Source: Streptomyces sp. RB17 (GTDB taxonomy: Bacteria; Actinomycetota; Actinomycetes; Streptomycetales; Streptomycetaceae). From it: DNA of 64,000 bases. Below, piece by piece: positions 8,493 through 17,380 of the stretch. The position numbers and the translations under genes are program-made. Each line of letters opens with the position of its first letter. The first letter of the stretch is position 1. The notes under the pieces were generated by a model. That model was not told where the DNA came from. It worked only from the letters and a program-made list of their open reading frames with translations, and did no database searches. Where the stretch lies: assembly GCF_009604455.1 (NCBI RefSeq), contig NZ_WEGL01000001.1, forward strand, positions 496,001-560,000. The letters are read 5' to 3'.

Positions 8493-8524
8493 CAGCACGG
8501 TGAAGGACCCCCTTCGCCGTGCTG
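8493..8524 (+). terminator. Terminator of the amino-acid permease gene
   Basis: Perfect stem cagcacggtgaagg / ccttcgccgtgctg around a 4-base loop, 20 bp after the stop codon. Confidence 0.85.
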
Positions 8525-8572
8525 TACGTCGTCAAGGCCGGGGGTACGGCAAGCGAACCGGAACCCGGCGGT

Positions 8573-9814
8573 CTAGAAGCCGTGCGGCAGCCACGGCGAC
8601 ACCGGGGAGCCGAACGCCACCGACGCCTCCGGCAGCGCGCCCGGCCGCAGCTCCCGTACCCGTCCGGCCGCCGCGAGCGACAGCAGCGTCACGCCGCCGA
8701 GGTAGGACGCGCCCAACTCCCGTACGGAGAGGGAGAGATCGGCGGTGTCGGTCGTACGCTCGCAGGACGCGCCCTTCGGGTCCCCCGTCAGGCGCCAGCG
8801 CCCCGCGTTCCACGGGCAGAAGGCGTCCTCCACCTCCAGTACGACGTCCACCGGCGCCTGATACGTACGCGCCGACAGTGCCGCACCCACGTCGACGAGA
8901 CGGACGTACGCGTCGTCCCTCAGGCGCGGCCGGCAGCGGCGGGTGTCCGAGACCAGGTAGCGCCAGGCGTCGTCGACCGGTCGCGATCCCACCGACAGCG
9001 TCGTCATCAGGTCGATGCCGAGCAGGAACCGCCACAGCGCCGCCTCGGTGACGGGATCGAGCGCGGCCAGGTCCTTCAGCTGGACCGTGCCGTCGTGCCC
9101 GGCCTCGCCCCAGCCGATCTTGGTCCTGAAGCGGACGTATCCCGTCACCTCGCCGTCCCGTTCGGCCACCACGCACTGCAGCGCCGACGCCCCGCCCCGC
9201 TCGCTCTCCGGGTCGAGGAGACCGGCCCGCTCCCAGCCGGGCTGCCGGGCCAGCATGCCGGGCCGCAGCGGCACCAGCGCCGCGTAGACCGCCTCGCAGG
9301 CGCCGAGGACGTCGGCGGGCGCGGCGTAGCGCAGTCGTACGTCGTCCACGCCGGGCGGCAGGGACAGCGTCACCCGGCCCGTGTCGATCTCGGCGGTCGT
9401 ACGGAAGGTGGCCGCGCCGTACCCGAAGCGGCCGTAGATCGCGGGCTCGGACGCGGTCAGCGCCGCGAGCGGCTCGCCCAGCGCCCGTACGTCGTCCAGT
9501 TGCCGGCGCATCATCGAGGTCAGCACCCCGCGCCGCCGGTGGGTGGCCGCCACGCTCACCATGGTCACGCCGGCCGTCGGGACCGCGGCACCGCCCGGCA
9601 CGGTCATCCGGAAGCTGAAGGCCCCCGTCGTGCCGACGATCTCGTCCCCGTTCCACGCGGCCAGGGAACGGTCGAACTCGGTCACCGACCTGTCCAGTTC
9701 GCGCTCCTCGGGCGATGCCGCCGAGGCGCCGAAGGCCCGGTACAGCACGTCGTACCACCGGTCCCAGTCGGACTCGCGCAGCACCTTCAACTCGGTTCGC
9801 CGGTCAGACGCCAT
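8573..9814 (-). CDS. Eis-like GNAT N-acetyltransferase
   Basis: A 413-residue protein of the Eis type. Residues ~1-150 are a GNAT domain with the acetyl-CoA loop VSVAATHRRRGVLTSMM. A second GNAT-like region (~190-300) and a C-terminal sterol-carrier-like domain (~300-413) ending in LPHGF follow. The free C-terminal carboxylate after Phe is part of the Eis active site, and this terminus fits. Eis proteins acetylate amines such as aminoglycosides or lysine side chains; a native substrate in Streptomyces is not known. It converges on the permease gene and may share its hairpin terminator. Confidence 0.88.
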   Translation of the reverse strand: MASDRRTELKVLRESDWDRWYDVLYRAFGASAASPEERELDRSVTEFDRSLAAWNGDEIVGTTGAFSFRMTVPGGAAVPTAGVTMVSVAATHRRRGVLTSMMRRQLDDVRALGEPLAALTASEPAIYGRFGYGAATFRTTAEIDTGRVTLSLPPGVDDVRLRYAAPADVLGACEAVYAALVPLRPGMLARQPGWERAGLLDPESERGGASALQCVVAERDGEVTGYVRFRTKIGWGEAGHDGTVQLKDLAALDPVTEAALWRFLLGIDLMTTLSVGSRPVDDAWRYLVSDTRRCRPRLRDDAYVRLVDVGAALSARTYQAPVDVVLEVEDAFCPWNAGRWRLTGDPKGASCERTTDTADLSLSVRELGASYLGGVTLLSLAAAGRVRELRPGALPEASVAFGSPVSPWLPHGF

Positions 9815-9899
9815 GAGCCATGACTAGCAGGGCATCGCGGGGCGAGCCAGCGAATTTCTCCCGGACGGCGGCGCGATGGACTCGCGTGCCGTTCACTGT

Positions 9900-9970
9900 G
9901 AGGACGAACCGAGGACGAACCGACGACGAAACGACGACGAACGAACGACCACGAGCGACGACGAACCGCG
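9900..9970. repeat. Degenerate GACGAAC tandem repeat
   Basis: About 70 bp made of imperfect 10-11-bp units (gaggacgaacc twice, then gacgacgaaac, gacgacgaac and relatives). It lies between the divergent Eis-like and phosphatase genes, so it falls in the promoter region of both. Confidence 0.7.
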
Positions 9971-10046
9971 AAGTCGAGCCTCGCACGGGGGACAAGTGAG
10001 ACCTCCCGTGCCAAGCAGCCGGTCCGATGGATAGGGTCGCGAACTA

Positions 10047-11222
10047 ATGGCAGCAGGACGAGAGCGGCGCGCGAAGGCCGAGACGTTCACGGCCCGGTGG
10101 AAGATGCAGTGGCACCGGGCCCGCACCGGCCTGCGCAGAAGCGCCGTGGACTACTTCCGCGGCGACGGCTCCGACTGGATCGCGTTCGCCGGACTGCTGC
10201 TCACCATCCCGGTCCTCATGGCCATGACCCTGGTCGACTCGGTGTGGTGCTCCCCGGCCACCCTGGTGCTGCCGATCATCGCCGGCGGCCTGCTGCTGCG
10301 CCCGGCGAGCCTGCTCGGCCTGTACGCGGCGGGGGCCACCGCGCTGATCGTGGAGTCGGTGCGGCTCGGGCCGTACACCGAGGGGCCGTCGCGGGTCACT
10401 CCGGGCGTGGTGCTGGTGGTGGCCGCGTGTGGTTTCTTCGGCCTGCTCACGGCCCAGTTCCGCAGCCGGGTCGGGGTGCCCTGGCGGCGTGGCGGCACCA
10501 TGCTGTTCGACCTGCGCGAACGGATCCGGGTGCAGAGCAAGCTGCCGAAGCTGCCGCAGGGCTGGCACCACGAGATGGCGCTGCGGCCGGCGGGCGGTCA
10601 GTCCTTCTCCGGGGACTTCGTGGTCGCGGCCCGGACGAACGGCGGCCGGACGCTGGAGGTCGTGCTCACGGACGTGTCCGGCAAGGGCATGGACGCGGGA
10701 TCGCGCGCCCTGCTGCTGTCGGGGGCCTTCGGCGGCCTCCTGGGCTCCCTTCCCCCGCACGCCTTCCTCCCGGCCGCGAACGGCTACCTCCTGCGCCAGG
10801 ACTGGGACGAGGGCTTCGCCACCTCCATCCATCTCGTCCTGGACCTCGACTCCGGCGACTACGAGCTGTACACCGCCGGACATCCGCCGGGGCTGCAGCT
10901 GAGCGCGGGCAGCGGACGCTGGGAGGAGAAGGCCGCCGAGGGTCCGCTCCTCGGTGTGTACGACGGCGCCCAGTTCGACCCCGTGAAGGGCTCGCTGCGC
11001 CCCGGTGACGTGTTGATGCTGTTCACGGACGGTCTGGTGGAAACGTCCGACCGCGACATCGTCGAGGGCATCGACCGGCTCACCGGCGAGGCCGACCGCT
11101 ATGTCGCCGGCGGCTTCCACGGTGCCGCCTGGCACCTCATCGAGGCGGTCGCGAAGGACGTCAACGACGACCGGGCCCTGCTGCTGATCTGCCGTCGGCC
11201 GGCCCCGCTGACGACCCACTGA
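10047..11222 (+). CDS. Membrane-anchored SpoIIE-family (PP2C) serine phosphatase
   Basis: A 391-residue protein. A basic N-terminus is followed by three to four membrane segments (~45-135), then a cytoplasmic PP2C domain (~160-385). The metal-binding aspartates appear in SFSGDFVVA, VLTDVSGKGMDAGSRA, LFTDGLVETSDRDIVEG and the final DVNDDRALLLICRR. Such phosphatases usually dephosphorylate STAS-domain anti-anti-sigma factors. The input is probably through the membrane segments; no sensor domain is visible. The ATG at 10047 is the first in frame. It is a single gene, transcribed away from the Eis-like gene across the GACGAAC repeat. Confidence 0.88.
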   Translation: MAAGRERRAKAETFTARWKMQWHRARTGLRRSAVDYFRGDGSDWIAFAGLLLTIPVLMAMTLVDSVWCSPATLVLPIIAGGLLLRPASLLGLYAAGATALIVESVRLGPYTEGPSRVTPGVVLVVAACGFFGLLTAQFRSRVGVPWRRGGTMLFDLRERIRVQSKLPKLPQGWHHEMALRPAGGQSFSGDFVVAARTNGGRTLEVVLTDVSGKGMDAGSRALLLSGAFGGLLGSLPPHAFLPAANGYLLRQDWDEGFATSIHLVLDLDSGDYELYTAGHPPGLQLSAGSGRWEEKAAEGPLLGVYDGAQFDPVKGSLRPGDVLMLFTDGLVETSDRDIVEGIDRLTGEADRYVAGGFHGAAWHLIEAVAKDVNDDRALLLICRRPAPLTTH

Positions 11223-11284
11223 TCAGCCGACTTCGCGGACCCGGCCGACGGGGGTGGGGGCGGTGGGCCGTCGGCAGCTTCCGG

Positions 11285-11350
11285 TGGACGTTCGGAGGGC
11301 GTTCGGTGGCATTCGGCGGACGCCGGCCGGGCGTTCGGTGGGCTTTCGGC
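11285..11350. repeat. Short CGTTCGG-type repeats upstream of the HD gene
   Basis: gcgttcggnggn-type units occur four to five times (for example ggcgttcggtgg twice). The stretch lies in the spacer before the HD-domain gene and could affect its 5' leader structure. Confidence 0.5.
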
Positions 11351-11406
11351 GGGTATGCGGTCCCCTGCCCGCTCGCCCGGCCTCCGCGCCGCGGGACACT
11401 GGGCCG

Positions 11407-11889
11407 ATGACTCAGCTCACGCTCGCCGAGGTCGAGGCCGTCGCCCGCGCCGCCTACGAGGGCCAGACCGACAAGGCCGGACGGCCGTACGCCGAACATC
11501 TCGCCGCCGTCGCCGCCGGTGTGCGCGCCCGGGGCGGGGACGCGGAACAGATCGCGGCGGCCTGGCTGCACGACTCCGTCGAGGACGACGCGCTCACCCG
11601 GCAGTGGCTCGAACAGGCCGCCCTGAGCGCCCGCACCAAGGCCATCGTGGACGCCCTCACCAAGCGGCCGGGGGAGGAGCCGGAGGCGTATGCGGGGCGG
11701 ATCCTCGCGACTCCGGGCGCACGGCTCGTGAAGGAGGCCGACCTGGCGCACAACGCCGATCCGGAGCGGCTCGCGGTCCTGGACGAGCCGACCCGGACAC
11801 GACTGACCGAGAAGTACGCCCGGATGCGCGCACTTCTCGGTCAGTCGGAGCCGGGGGCCGGGGCGGCGAGCCGGGGTGCTAGGCGCTGA
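11407..11889 (+). CDS. HD-domain protein (RelA/SpoT-type hydrolase fold)
   Basis: A 160-residue cytoplasmic protein. Its fold is that of the HD superfamily as seen in ppGpp hydrolases: AAYEGQTDKAGRPYAEHLAA supplies the first His, AAAWLHDSVEDD the HD pair, and LVKEADLAHNADPERL the distal Asp. It lacks any synthetase or TGS domain and is too short for RelA, so it may be a small alarmone-hydrolase-like or general phosphohydrolase. The ATG at 11407 is chosen because homologous sequence starts there; the frame extends upstream only through repetitive DNA. Its 3' end overlaps the convergent acyltransferase gene by 11 bp. Confidence 0.8.
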   Translation: MTQLTLAEVEAVARAAYEGQTDKAGRPYAEHLAAVAAGVRARGGDAEQIAAAWLHDSVEDDALTRQWLEQAALSARTKAIVDALTKRPGEEPEAYAGRILATPGARLVKEADLAHNADPERLAVLDEPTRTRLTEKYARMRALLGQSEPGAGAASRGARR

Positions 11890-13096
11890 CCTTCTCGCGC
11901 TCACGTTCCTTTCGCTGCCGGTCGCGGGCGAGTTCCGCCGCGTCCTGCTTGAACGCCCACTCCATCCTCGGCTCCATCGCGAACCGGAAGACGCGCTGTA
12001 CGGGTTTGGTGCACAGCAGGGTGACGGCGGCGCCGAACGCGAGGGTCACCAGGATCTCGCCGAGCGGGCGGTGCAGCCAGGGGTGGTCGAACCAGCCGCG
12101 GTAGTCGGCGAACTTCACCAGGAAGCCGTGCAGCAGATAGCCGTAGAGGGTGCCAGCGCCCAGGGCCGTGAACCACGTCTTCCGGCCGGGCACCCAGGCG
12201 AAGAAGCACGCCGTCAGCAGCAGCGAGCAGCCCATCATCGCCAGCGTCATCACCGGGCCGCACCACCAGGGCGCGCCCAGCTCCTGTGCGGAGTCCCGGT
12301 GGTAGAACCAGGCGGTGTTCATGCGCGGTACCGCCCACCAGCCGACGGCCAGCGCGGCGGCGAACACCGGCACCGCGGCGATCCGCACCGAGCGCCGGCG
12401 CACCAGCTGGAAGTGCTCGGGCTTCATGCACAGGCCGAGCACGAAGTACGGCAGGAACTGCAGCACGCGCTGCAGATCGAGGTCGTCACCGATGTTCGGG
12501 GTGACGGACGCCAGCATGGCGATGCCGAGGGCGACCGCGAACGGCGAGCGCACCAGCTTCCAGATCGGCGTCGTCAGCCGCCAGATGAACAGGGCGACCA
12601 GGAACCAGGTCAGGTACCAGGGATCGAGGAGGCTGATCTCCTCGTGCGAGCCCGTGATCAGGTTCTTGAACGTCGGGTACGCCGTCTCGAAGAGGACGTA
12701 CGGCACCACGACACCGGTGATCAGCCGCTTCAGCCGGTCGGGGCGCATGTCGAAACTGCGCGAGAAGAAGCCGGAGATGATGATGAACGCCGGCATGTGG
12801 AAGCAGTACACGACCGTGTACATGCCCTCCAGGATCCGGCTGTCGCCCTTCAGCGGCTCCCACGAGTGACCCATCGCGACGAGCACGATCGCCAGGTACT
12901 TGGCGTTGTCGAAGAACGAGTCGCGCTGTTTGCCGGCGCGCTGTTGGCTCTCACGCTGTTTGCCGGGTCTGTCCGCGTTCGTCTGCCGGTCCTGCGTACT
13001 CGGCGGGGTACGCGGACTGGGCACTCCCTCCGCCGGCGACTGTGCCGGGGGGAGCGGCCTGCGGTTCTGGCCGGGGGACGAGGCGGCGTCAAACAT
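11879..13096 (-). CDS. Membrane acyltransferase family 3 protein
   Basis: A 405-residue integral membrane protein with about ten helices. The family start of the catalytic region is DSFFDNAKYLAIVLVAMGHS (the His typical of the acyltransferase-3 group), followed by FHMPAFIIISGFFSR. Such enzymes O-acylate sugars or cell-envelope polymers at the membrane. The N-terminal ~75 residues are Pro/Gln/Arg-rich and probably disordered. The ORF extends 17 codons further upstream (to 13147), but that piece has low third-position GC and a TTA codon, unlike real genes here, so the ATG at 13096 is preferred. The C-terminus is a charged helix (RDRQRKEREREK). Confidence 0.82.
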   Translation of the reverse strand: MFDAASSPGQNRRPLPPAQSPAEGVPSPRTPPSTQDRQTNADRPGKQRESQQRAGKQRDSFFDNAKYLAIVLVAMGHSWEPLKGDSRILEGMYTVVYCFHMPAFIIISGFFSRSFDMRPDRLKRLITGVVVPYVLFETAYPTFKNLITGSHEEISLLDPWYLTWFLVALFIWRLTTPIWKLVRSPFAVALGIAMLASVTPNIGDDLDLQRVLQFLPYFVLGLCMKPEHFQLVRRRSVRIAAVPVFAAALAVGWWAVPRMNTAWFYHRDSAQELGAPWWCGPVMTLAMMGCSLLLTACFFAWVPGRKTWFTALGAGTLYGYLLHGFLVKFADYRGWFDHPWLHRPLGEILVTLAFGAAVTLLCTKPVQRVFRFAMEPRMEWAFKQDAAELARDRQRKEREREKVSA

Positions 13097-13360
13097 CTCA
13101 GGCACCCTAGCGTCGTCTGTGGGATTTCGTAAAACCCCAGCAGTCATTCCTGGTTAACGCCTTCGGATACCCGTCGATTTACAGAACTCGACATCTCTGT
13201 CTACGTGATGGTGCGCACACAGGGGCCGTCGACTCACCCTCGATGTCCCGATTCATCCCGACTAAATGGGGCATACGGCGTCTCTGTGCCATCAATTCGA
13301 ATTACCTGCGCACAGGATGTGTGGAGGTGGAAACGAAGTCGCGTGATTTCCAGGGGAGTC

Positions 13361-13531
13361 ATGCGTGGGCGGCCCGGTCGAATTACCGTGCGGTGCTTCG
13401 TCCGCGCCGGTCGGGTGTCCGACGTCGTGTCACGGGCCGCATGGGCGGGCCGGGTTGGTGGCACGATGGTTCTGGCGGGGGTGCGCGGGGCGTGCCTCCG
13501 GGCCGGGAGAGCGGACCGACCGAGGGTGTGA
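13361..13531 (+). CDS. Possible 56-residue Arg-rich small protein
   Basis: The ATG at 13361 is preceded by a near-perfect CAGGGGAGTC ribosome-binding site, which is the main reason for listing it. The product (MRGRPGRITVRCFVRAGRVS...) is Arg/Val/Gly-rich with no recognisable domain. It ends 6 bp before the GTG of the next small membrane gene, so it might be a coupled upstream ORF. It may equally be chance in GC-rich DNA. Confidence 0.25.
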   Translation: MRGRPGRITVRCFVRAGRVSDVVSRAAWAGRVGGTMVLAGVRGACLRAGRADRPRV

Positions 13532-13537
13532 TCAGTT

Positions 13538-13732
13538 GTGGCCATTTCACTGTCTGTGGTGGTGCTGTTGGCGATCATCCTGGTAGTGCTCCTGAGAGGG
13601 GGGAGCATCAAGGCGGGCCCCGCGATCGTCGCGGTCCTCTTCGGTTTCTTCCTCGCCTCGACCGGCATGGCCCCGTCCATCGACCGCTTCCTGAACTCGA
13701 TAGCGGACTCGATCAGCTCGATCAAGTTCTGA
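13538..13732 (+). CDS. Small two-segment membrane protein, function unknown
   Basis: A 64-residue protein with two hydrophobic segments: SLSVVVLLAIILVVLLRGG (N-terminal) and GPAIVAVLFGFFLASTGMA, followed by an amphipathic tail (SIDRFLNSIADSISSIKF). It starts with GTG. The composition and clean hydrophobic pattern with strong GC3 argue that it is real. I believe similar small membrane proteins occur across Streptomyces, but none with a function known to me. No close operon partner except the doubtful ORF just upstream. Confidence 0.7.
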   Translation: MAISLSVVVLLAIILVVLLRGGSIKAGPAIVAVLFGFFLASTGMAPSIDRFLNSIADSISSIKF

Positions 13733-13839
13733 CCGGAGCTGCTGACCGGAGCGGGGCCCGCGCGTGCCGCCCGTGGCAGTTCGACGGGCCGTGCAGGGGG
13801 TGCGGACCGGCGATGCCGCACGGGCGGCGCCGCTCTCCG

Positions 13840-15063
13840 TCACAGGCGGATGACGACCAGCGCGATGTCGTCGCCGGCGCCCTCGGCGACCCCGAGGCGG
13901 GCCAGCAGCGTGTCGGCCAGCTGGTCGGGGGCGAGCGTGGTGATCTCGGCCAGGGCCTTGGTCAGGCGGGCCAGTCCGGCGTAGATGTCGTGGTCGCGGC
14001 GCTCGATGAGCCCGTCGGTGTAGAGCACCAGCGTGTCTCCCCGGGTGTAGGTCGCGCTGGCCTGGGGGCGGGGGACGTGGTGCGGACGGGCGCCGAGCGG
14101 CGGATCGGTGGCCTGGTCCAGAAACTCGGACCTGCCGTCGCGGTGGAGCAGGACGGGCGGTGGGTGCCCGGCGCTGCTGTAGATGATCAGTCTGGTGCGG
14201 GGGTCGACGAGTACCTTGACCGCGGTCGCGGCCGTCGCGCCCTCCATGGAGCGGGCGTACAGGCCCAGGATCTCCAGGGCCTGGGCCGGGCTGGGAAGGG
14301 CCCGGATGGCTGCGCTCAGAGCGCTGCGGAGCATGCCCATGACGGCCGCGGCGTGCAGGCCGTGGCCGACCACGTCTCCGACCGCCACCGAGTAGCGGTC
14401 GGGTGGCAGGTCGACGATGTCGTACCAGTCGCCGCACACGTTGAGTGAGGAGGTCGCGGGCAGGTACCGCACGGCGATGTTGGCGTGCCGGAGCAGGTCG
14501 GCGTCGTCGAGCATGGCCTCCTGCAAGGTCACGGCGACCTGGCGTTCGCGGGCGTGGGCCTGGCGCAGTTCCTGGTTCAGCCGGTGCAGCTCTCGCGCCC
14601 TGACGTAGAGCTCGGCCGCTATGCCTTCGTCCCGTCCGGTGGAGCGACCTGCCCGGCCCGAGCGGACGAAGGTGGTGACGTCGTCGGCCTGCTGGACGAT
14701 CCACTCCACCGTGCCGTCCGGTCCGGGAATCGGGGTGTGGACCTCGGACCACCACCGCTCCTCGAACGTGCCCGGCTGGTGGCGGACGGGCATGTCGTAC
14801 CGCTGCAGCGTCAGGGTGTGCGGCTTCCTGGTGTCCAGGACCTCCAGCATCGACGCCTTCAGGTGTCCGGCGTCGCCCCCGGGGGCGCCGGGGTTTTCCG
14901 GCAGGGCGTCGAAGAAGTACTTCCCCATCAGCTCGTCCCTGGTTCGCCCGGTGATCTGAAGATATGCCGGATTCACGTAGCGGATCACCAGATCCCTGTC
15001 CAGCACCAGATACGGGCTCGGTGCGGCCTCGCAGAAGGCCGTGAAATCTATGTCTCGTGGCAT
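13840..15063 (-). CDS. PAS-domain SpoIIE-family (PP2C) phosphatase
   Basis: A 407-residue cytoplasmic protein. Residues ~8-125 form a PAS domain (FCEAAPSPYLVLDRDLVIRY, then YLQITGRTRDELMGKYFFDA). A helical linker (~150-200, RARELHRLNQELRQAHARER) leads into a PP2C domain with the aspartates in NVCGDWYDIVDL, VAVGDVVGHGLHAAAVM, LYTDGLIERRDHDI and AEGAGDDIALVVIRL. It would dephosphorylate a STAS-type partner in response to a PAS ligand or redox signal. There is no HATPase domain, unlike the two larger phosphatases at 52-57 kb. Single gene; the start ATG at 15063 is the natural one. Confidence 0.88.
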   Translation of the reverse strand: MPRDIDFTAFCEAAPSPYLVLDRDLVIRYVNPAYLQITGRTRDELMGKYFFDALPENPGAPGGDAGHLKASMLEVLDTRKPHTLTLQRYDMPVRHQPGTFEERWWSEVHTPIPGPDGTVEWIVQQADDVTTFVRSGRAGRSTGRDEGIAAELYVRARELHRLNQELRQAHARERQVAVTLQEAMLDDADLLRHANIAVRYLPATSSLNVCGDWYDIVDLPPDRYSVAVGDVVGHGLHAAAVMGMLRSALSAAIRALPSPAQALEILGLYARSMEGATAATAVKVLVDPRTRLIIYSSAGHPPPVLLHRDGRSEFLDQATDPPLGARPHHVPRPQASATYTRGDTLVLYTDGLIERRDHDIYAGLARLTKALAEITTLAPDQLADTLLARLGVAEGAGDDIALVVIRL

Positions 15064-15205
15064 ACGCGCTCTCCAGGGTTTGCGAGCGCGGCTGACTTAA
15101 ATGTCATCTTACGGGCGATCCGCGGTCCGGGCTCTCCCTGTGTCCGGCGCGCCGGGGACGCGGCGCGCCGGGGGCGCGGAGGGCCGAACGGCCCCGGGAA
15201 CGGCT

Positions 15206-15247
15206 GAAGGCCCAGGCAGCGGGAATCATCCTCTTGCCTGGGCCTTC
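15206..15247 (-). terminator. Terminator downstream of tRNA-Gly
   Basis: Perfect 13-bp stem gaaggcccaggca / tgcctgggccttc with a 16-nt loop, ten bases beyond the 3' end of the tRNA. Confidence 0.85.
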
Positions 15248-15256
15248 GCCGTACAG

Positions 15257-15327
15257 AGCGGGCGACGGGAATCGAACCCGCGTAGCTAGTTTGGAAGACT
15301 AGGGCTCTACCATTGAGCTACGCCCGC
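15257..15327 (-). tRNA. tRNA-Gly (anticodon TCC)
   Basis: A complete cloverleaf on the minus strand: 7-bp acceptor gcgggcg/cgcccgc, anticodon loop cTTCCAa flanked by ctagt/actag, and a T arm with ggttcgattcc. The anticodon TCC reads GGA/GGG glycine codons. CCA is not encoded. Confidence 0.95.
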
Positions 15328-15476
15328 ACGAGCGCCGCAGGTCCGTGACCGCGGCACTGGAGTGCATCGTAGCGGGTCGCCCGCCGCCGAGGCCAACGAG
15401 TTCGACCAGGTGATCCGCCTCGAAGAATGCTGCCGACGGATCCGCCCGGGGCATGTACCCTACGTGTCGCACCAGA

Positions 15477-15553
15477 CGGGGTGTGGCGCAGCTTGGTAGC
15501 GCGTCCGCTTTGGGAGCGGAAGGCCGTGGGTTCAAATCCCGCCACCCCGACCA
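15477..15553 (+). tRNA. tRNA-Pro (anticodon TGG)
   Basis: A complete cloverleaf: acceptor cggggtg/caccccg, anticodon loop tTTGGGa between ccgct and agcgg, T arm gggttcaaatccc. The 3' CCA (15551-15553) is encoded. Diverges from tRNA-Gly. Confidence 0.95.
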
Positions 15554-15742
15554 ATGCTCACGCATCTGCTCACGACGTCGTGATGATCGCCTTTTGGGGC
15601 GCTGACCCGCTGCGGTTACTATGCAAGCTGCGCGCCCGTGTGACCCGGCCCTCACGGCCTACGTACTCCTCCGGGCGGCGAATCCGCCGGACCTGTCTGG
15701 CTCCGGCGAAATCCAAGAAGTCAGCCACAAGGAGACCGAACC

Positions 15743-17113
15743 GTGAAGAGCGCCGTGGAGACCCTGAACCCGACCCGGGTTCGGCTCACTGTCGAGGTGC
15801 CCTTCGAGGAGCTCAAGGACAGCCTCGACGCGGCGTACAAGAAGATCAACCAGCAGGTCACGGTGAAGGGCTTCCGCAAGGGCAAGATCCCGGCCCGGGT
15901 CATCGACCAGCGGTTCGGTCGTGGCGCCGTTCTCGAGGAGGCCGTCAACGACGCGCTTCCGAAGTTCTACACCGAGGCGGTCAACGAGGCCGAGCTCAGC
16001 CCGCTGGGCCAGCCCGAGGTCGACATCACCGAGCTGAAGGACGGCGAGACGCTGAACTTCACCGCCGAGGTCGACATCCGCCCGGCCCTGGAGATCCCGG
16101 ACTACTCCGGCATCGAGGTCGAGGTCGACGCCGTCGAGGTCACCGACGAGGACATCGAGAAGTCGGTCGAGCAGCTGCGCGAGCGCTTCGCCTCCACCGC
16201 CCCGGTCGAGCGTGCCGCCGAGGACGGCGACGTCGTCACCATCGACCTCGAGGCCAAGGTCGACGGCGAGGTGCTGGAGGACGGCATCGCCAACGGCGTC
16301 TCCTACACCATCGGCTCCGGCGAGCTGCTGGACGGCATCGACGACGCCGTGAAGGGCCTGGAGGCCGGTGGCGAGGCCACCTTCACCTCCGAGCTCAAGG
16401 GCGGCTCGGCGGCCGGCCAGGAGGCCGAGGTCACCGTCAAGGTCACCCAGGTCGCCGCCCGCGAACTGCCCGCGCTGGACGACGAGTTCGCGCAGCTCGC
16501 CTCCGAGTTCGACACCCTCGACGAGCTGAAGGCCGACAGCCGCAAGCGCCTGGCCAACATGAAGCAGTTCGACCAGGCCACCCAGGCCCAGGAGCGCGTC
16601 CTGGAGAAGCTCCTCGAGCTGGTCGAGGTCCCCGTCCCCGAGAAGCTGCTCGAGGACGAGATCAACACCCGCAAGCACAACCTGGAGCACCACCAGCTCG
16701 GCCAGATGGGCCTGACCCTCGACAAGTACCTGGAGATCCAGGGCAAGACCGCCGAGGAGTTCGACACCGAGACCCGCGAGGCCGCGGTCAAGGGCATCAA
16801 GACCCAGTTCGTCCTGGACGAGCTGGTCAAGAAGGAGCAGCTCAACGTCAACCAGGAGGAGCTCACCGAGCACCTCATGCGGCGCGCTGCCTCCTCCGGC
16901 ATGTCCCCCGACCAGTTCGCCCAGGCCGTCGTCGAGGGCGGCCAGGTGCCGCTCCTGGTCGGCGAGGTCGCCCGCGGCAAGGCCCTGGCCGTCGTGGTCG
17001 AGGCCGCCACGGTGAAGGACACCAACGGCGAGATCGTCGACCTGGACGACGAGGAGGAGGAGACCGAGGCCGCCGAGGCGTCGGAGACCTCCGAGGAGAA
17101 CGCCGAGGGCTGA
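15743..17113 (+). CDS. tig: Trigger factor, ribosome-associated chaperone and prolyl isomerase
   Basis: A 456-residue protein that binds the ribosome exit tunnel and assists folding of nascent chains. The N-terminal ribosome-binding domain has [20 protein letters not shown] (family signature G-F-R-x-G-x-x-P). A FKBP-type PPIase domain follows (~150-240: [20 protein letters not shown]), then the helical C-terminal arms, ending in a strongly acidic tail ([20 protein letters not shown]) common in actinobacteria. The GTG start at 15743 has an AAGGAG ribosome-binding site. It stands upstream of the clp protease genes, a conserved bacterial order. Confidence 0.97.
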   Translation: MKSAVETLNPTRVRLTVEVPFEELKDSLDAAYKKINQQVTVKGFRKGKIPARVIDQRFGRGAVLEEAVNDALPKFYTEAVNEAELSPLGQPEVDITELKDGETLNFTAEVDIRPALEIPDYSGIEVEVDAVEVTDEDIEKSVEQLRERFASTAPVERAAEDGDVVTIDLEAKVDGEVLEDGIANGVSYTIGSGELLDGIDDAVKGLEAGGEATFTSELKGGSAAGQEAEVTVKVTQVAARELPALDDEFAQLASEFDTLDELKADSRKRLANMKQFDQATQAQERVLEKLLELVEVPVPEKLLEDEINTRKHNLEHHQLGQMGLTLDKYLEIQGKTAEEFDTETREAAVKGIKTQFVLDELVKKEQLNVNQEELTEHLMRRAASSGMSPDQFAQAVVEGGQVPLLVGEVARGKALAVVVEAATVKDTNGEIVDLDDEEEETEAAEASETSEENAEG

Positions 17114-17141
17114 GCAGCCCTACGGCGCCTCTGAAGCGCGT

Positions 17142-17178
17142 ACACAGGCCCCTGAGAGTCTCTCCCGGGGGCCTGTGT
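17142..17178 (+). terminator. Terminator of tig
   Basis: 11-bp stem acacaggcccc / ggggcctgtgt with a 15-nt loop, 29 bp after the tig stop. Confidence 0.85.
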
Positions 17179-17202
17179 CGTATGCGGGGGGAGCAGCCGA
17201 CC

Positions 17203-17250
17203 GAAGGGGCGCGGGGAACTGCGCGAACAGCCCCCACCCACCCGCACCCC
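17203..17250. repeat. Dispersed intergenic repeat, copy 1 (GGGGCGCGGGGAACTGCGCGA type)
   Basis: The block aggggcgcggggaactgcgcga followed by cagccccc and a cacccgcac motif recurs at 24495-24540. This sequence is, from general knowledge, a common intergenic element in Streptomyces genomes and can fold by pairing gggg...cccc blocks. Confidence 0.7.
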
Positions 17251-17305
17251 GACGATCACCCGCACCACCCCGCACGAACCGCACCGGCCCCCATGCGGAG
17301 CGCTA

Positions 17306-17319
17306 CGCCCCCGGCGAAC
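17306..17319 (-). promoter_or_regulatory. ClgR-type operator upstream of clpP1
   Basis: On the minus strand the 14 bases read GTTCGC-N5-GCG, the pattern reported for ClgR, the activator of clp genes in Streptomyces. It lies 62 bp upstream of the clpP1 ATG. Only one copy is seen. Confidence 0.55.
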
Positions 17320-17380
17320 ACCCCCATCTCCGGGATTCCCCGAAGGGACCCTCGCGTTAGGGTCCATGAAAGGCAGAACA

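Noticed and set aside
13097..13147. Longer start for the acyltransferase gene
   Set aside because: The 17 extra codons have low third-position GC and a TTA codon, unlike the rest.
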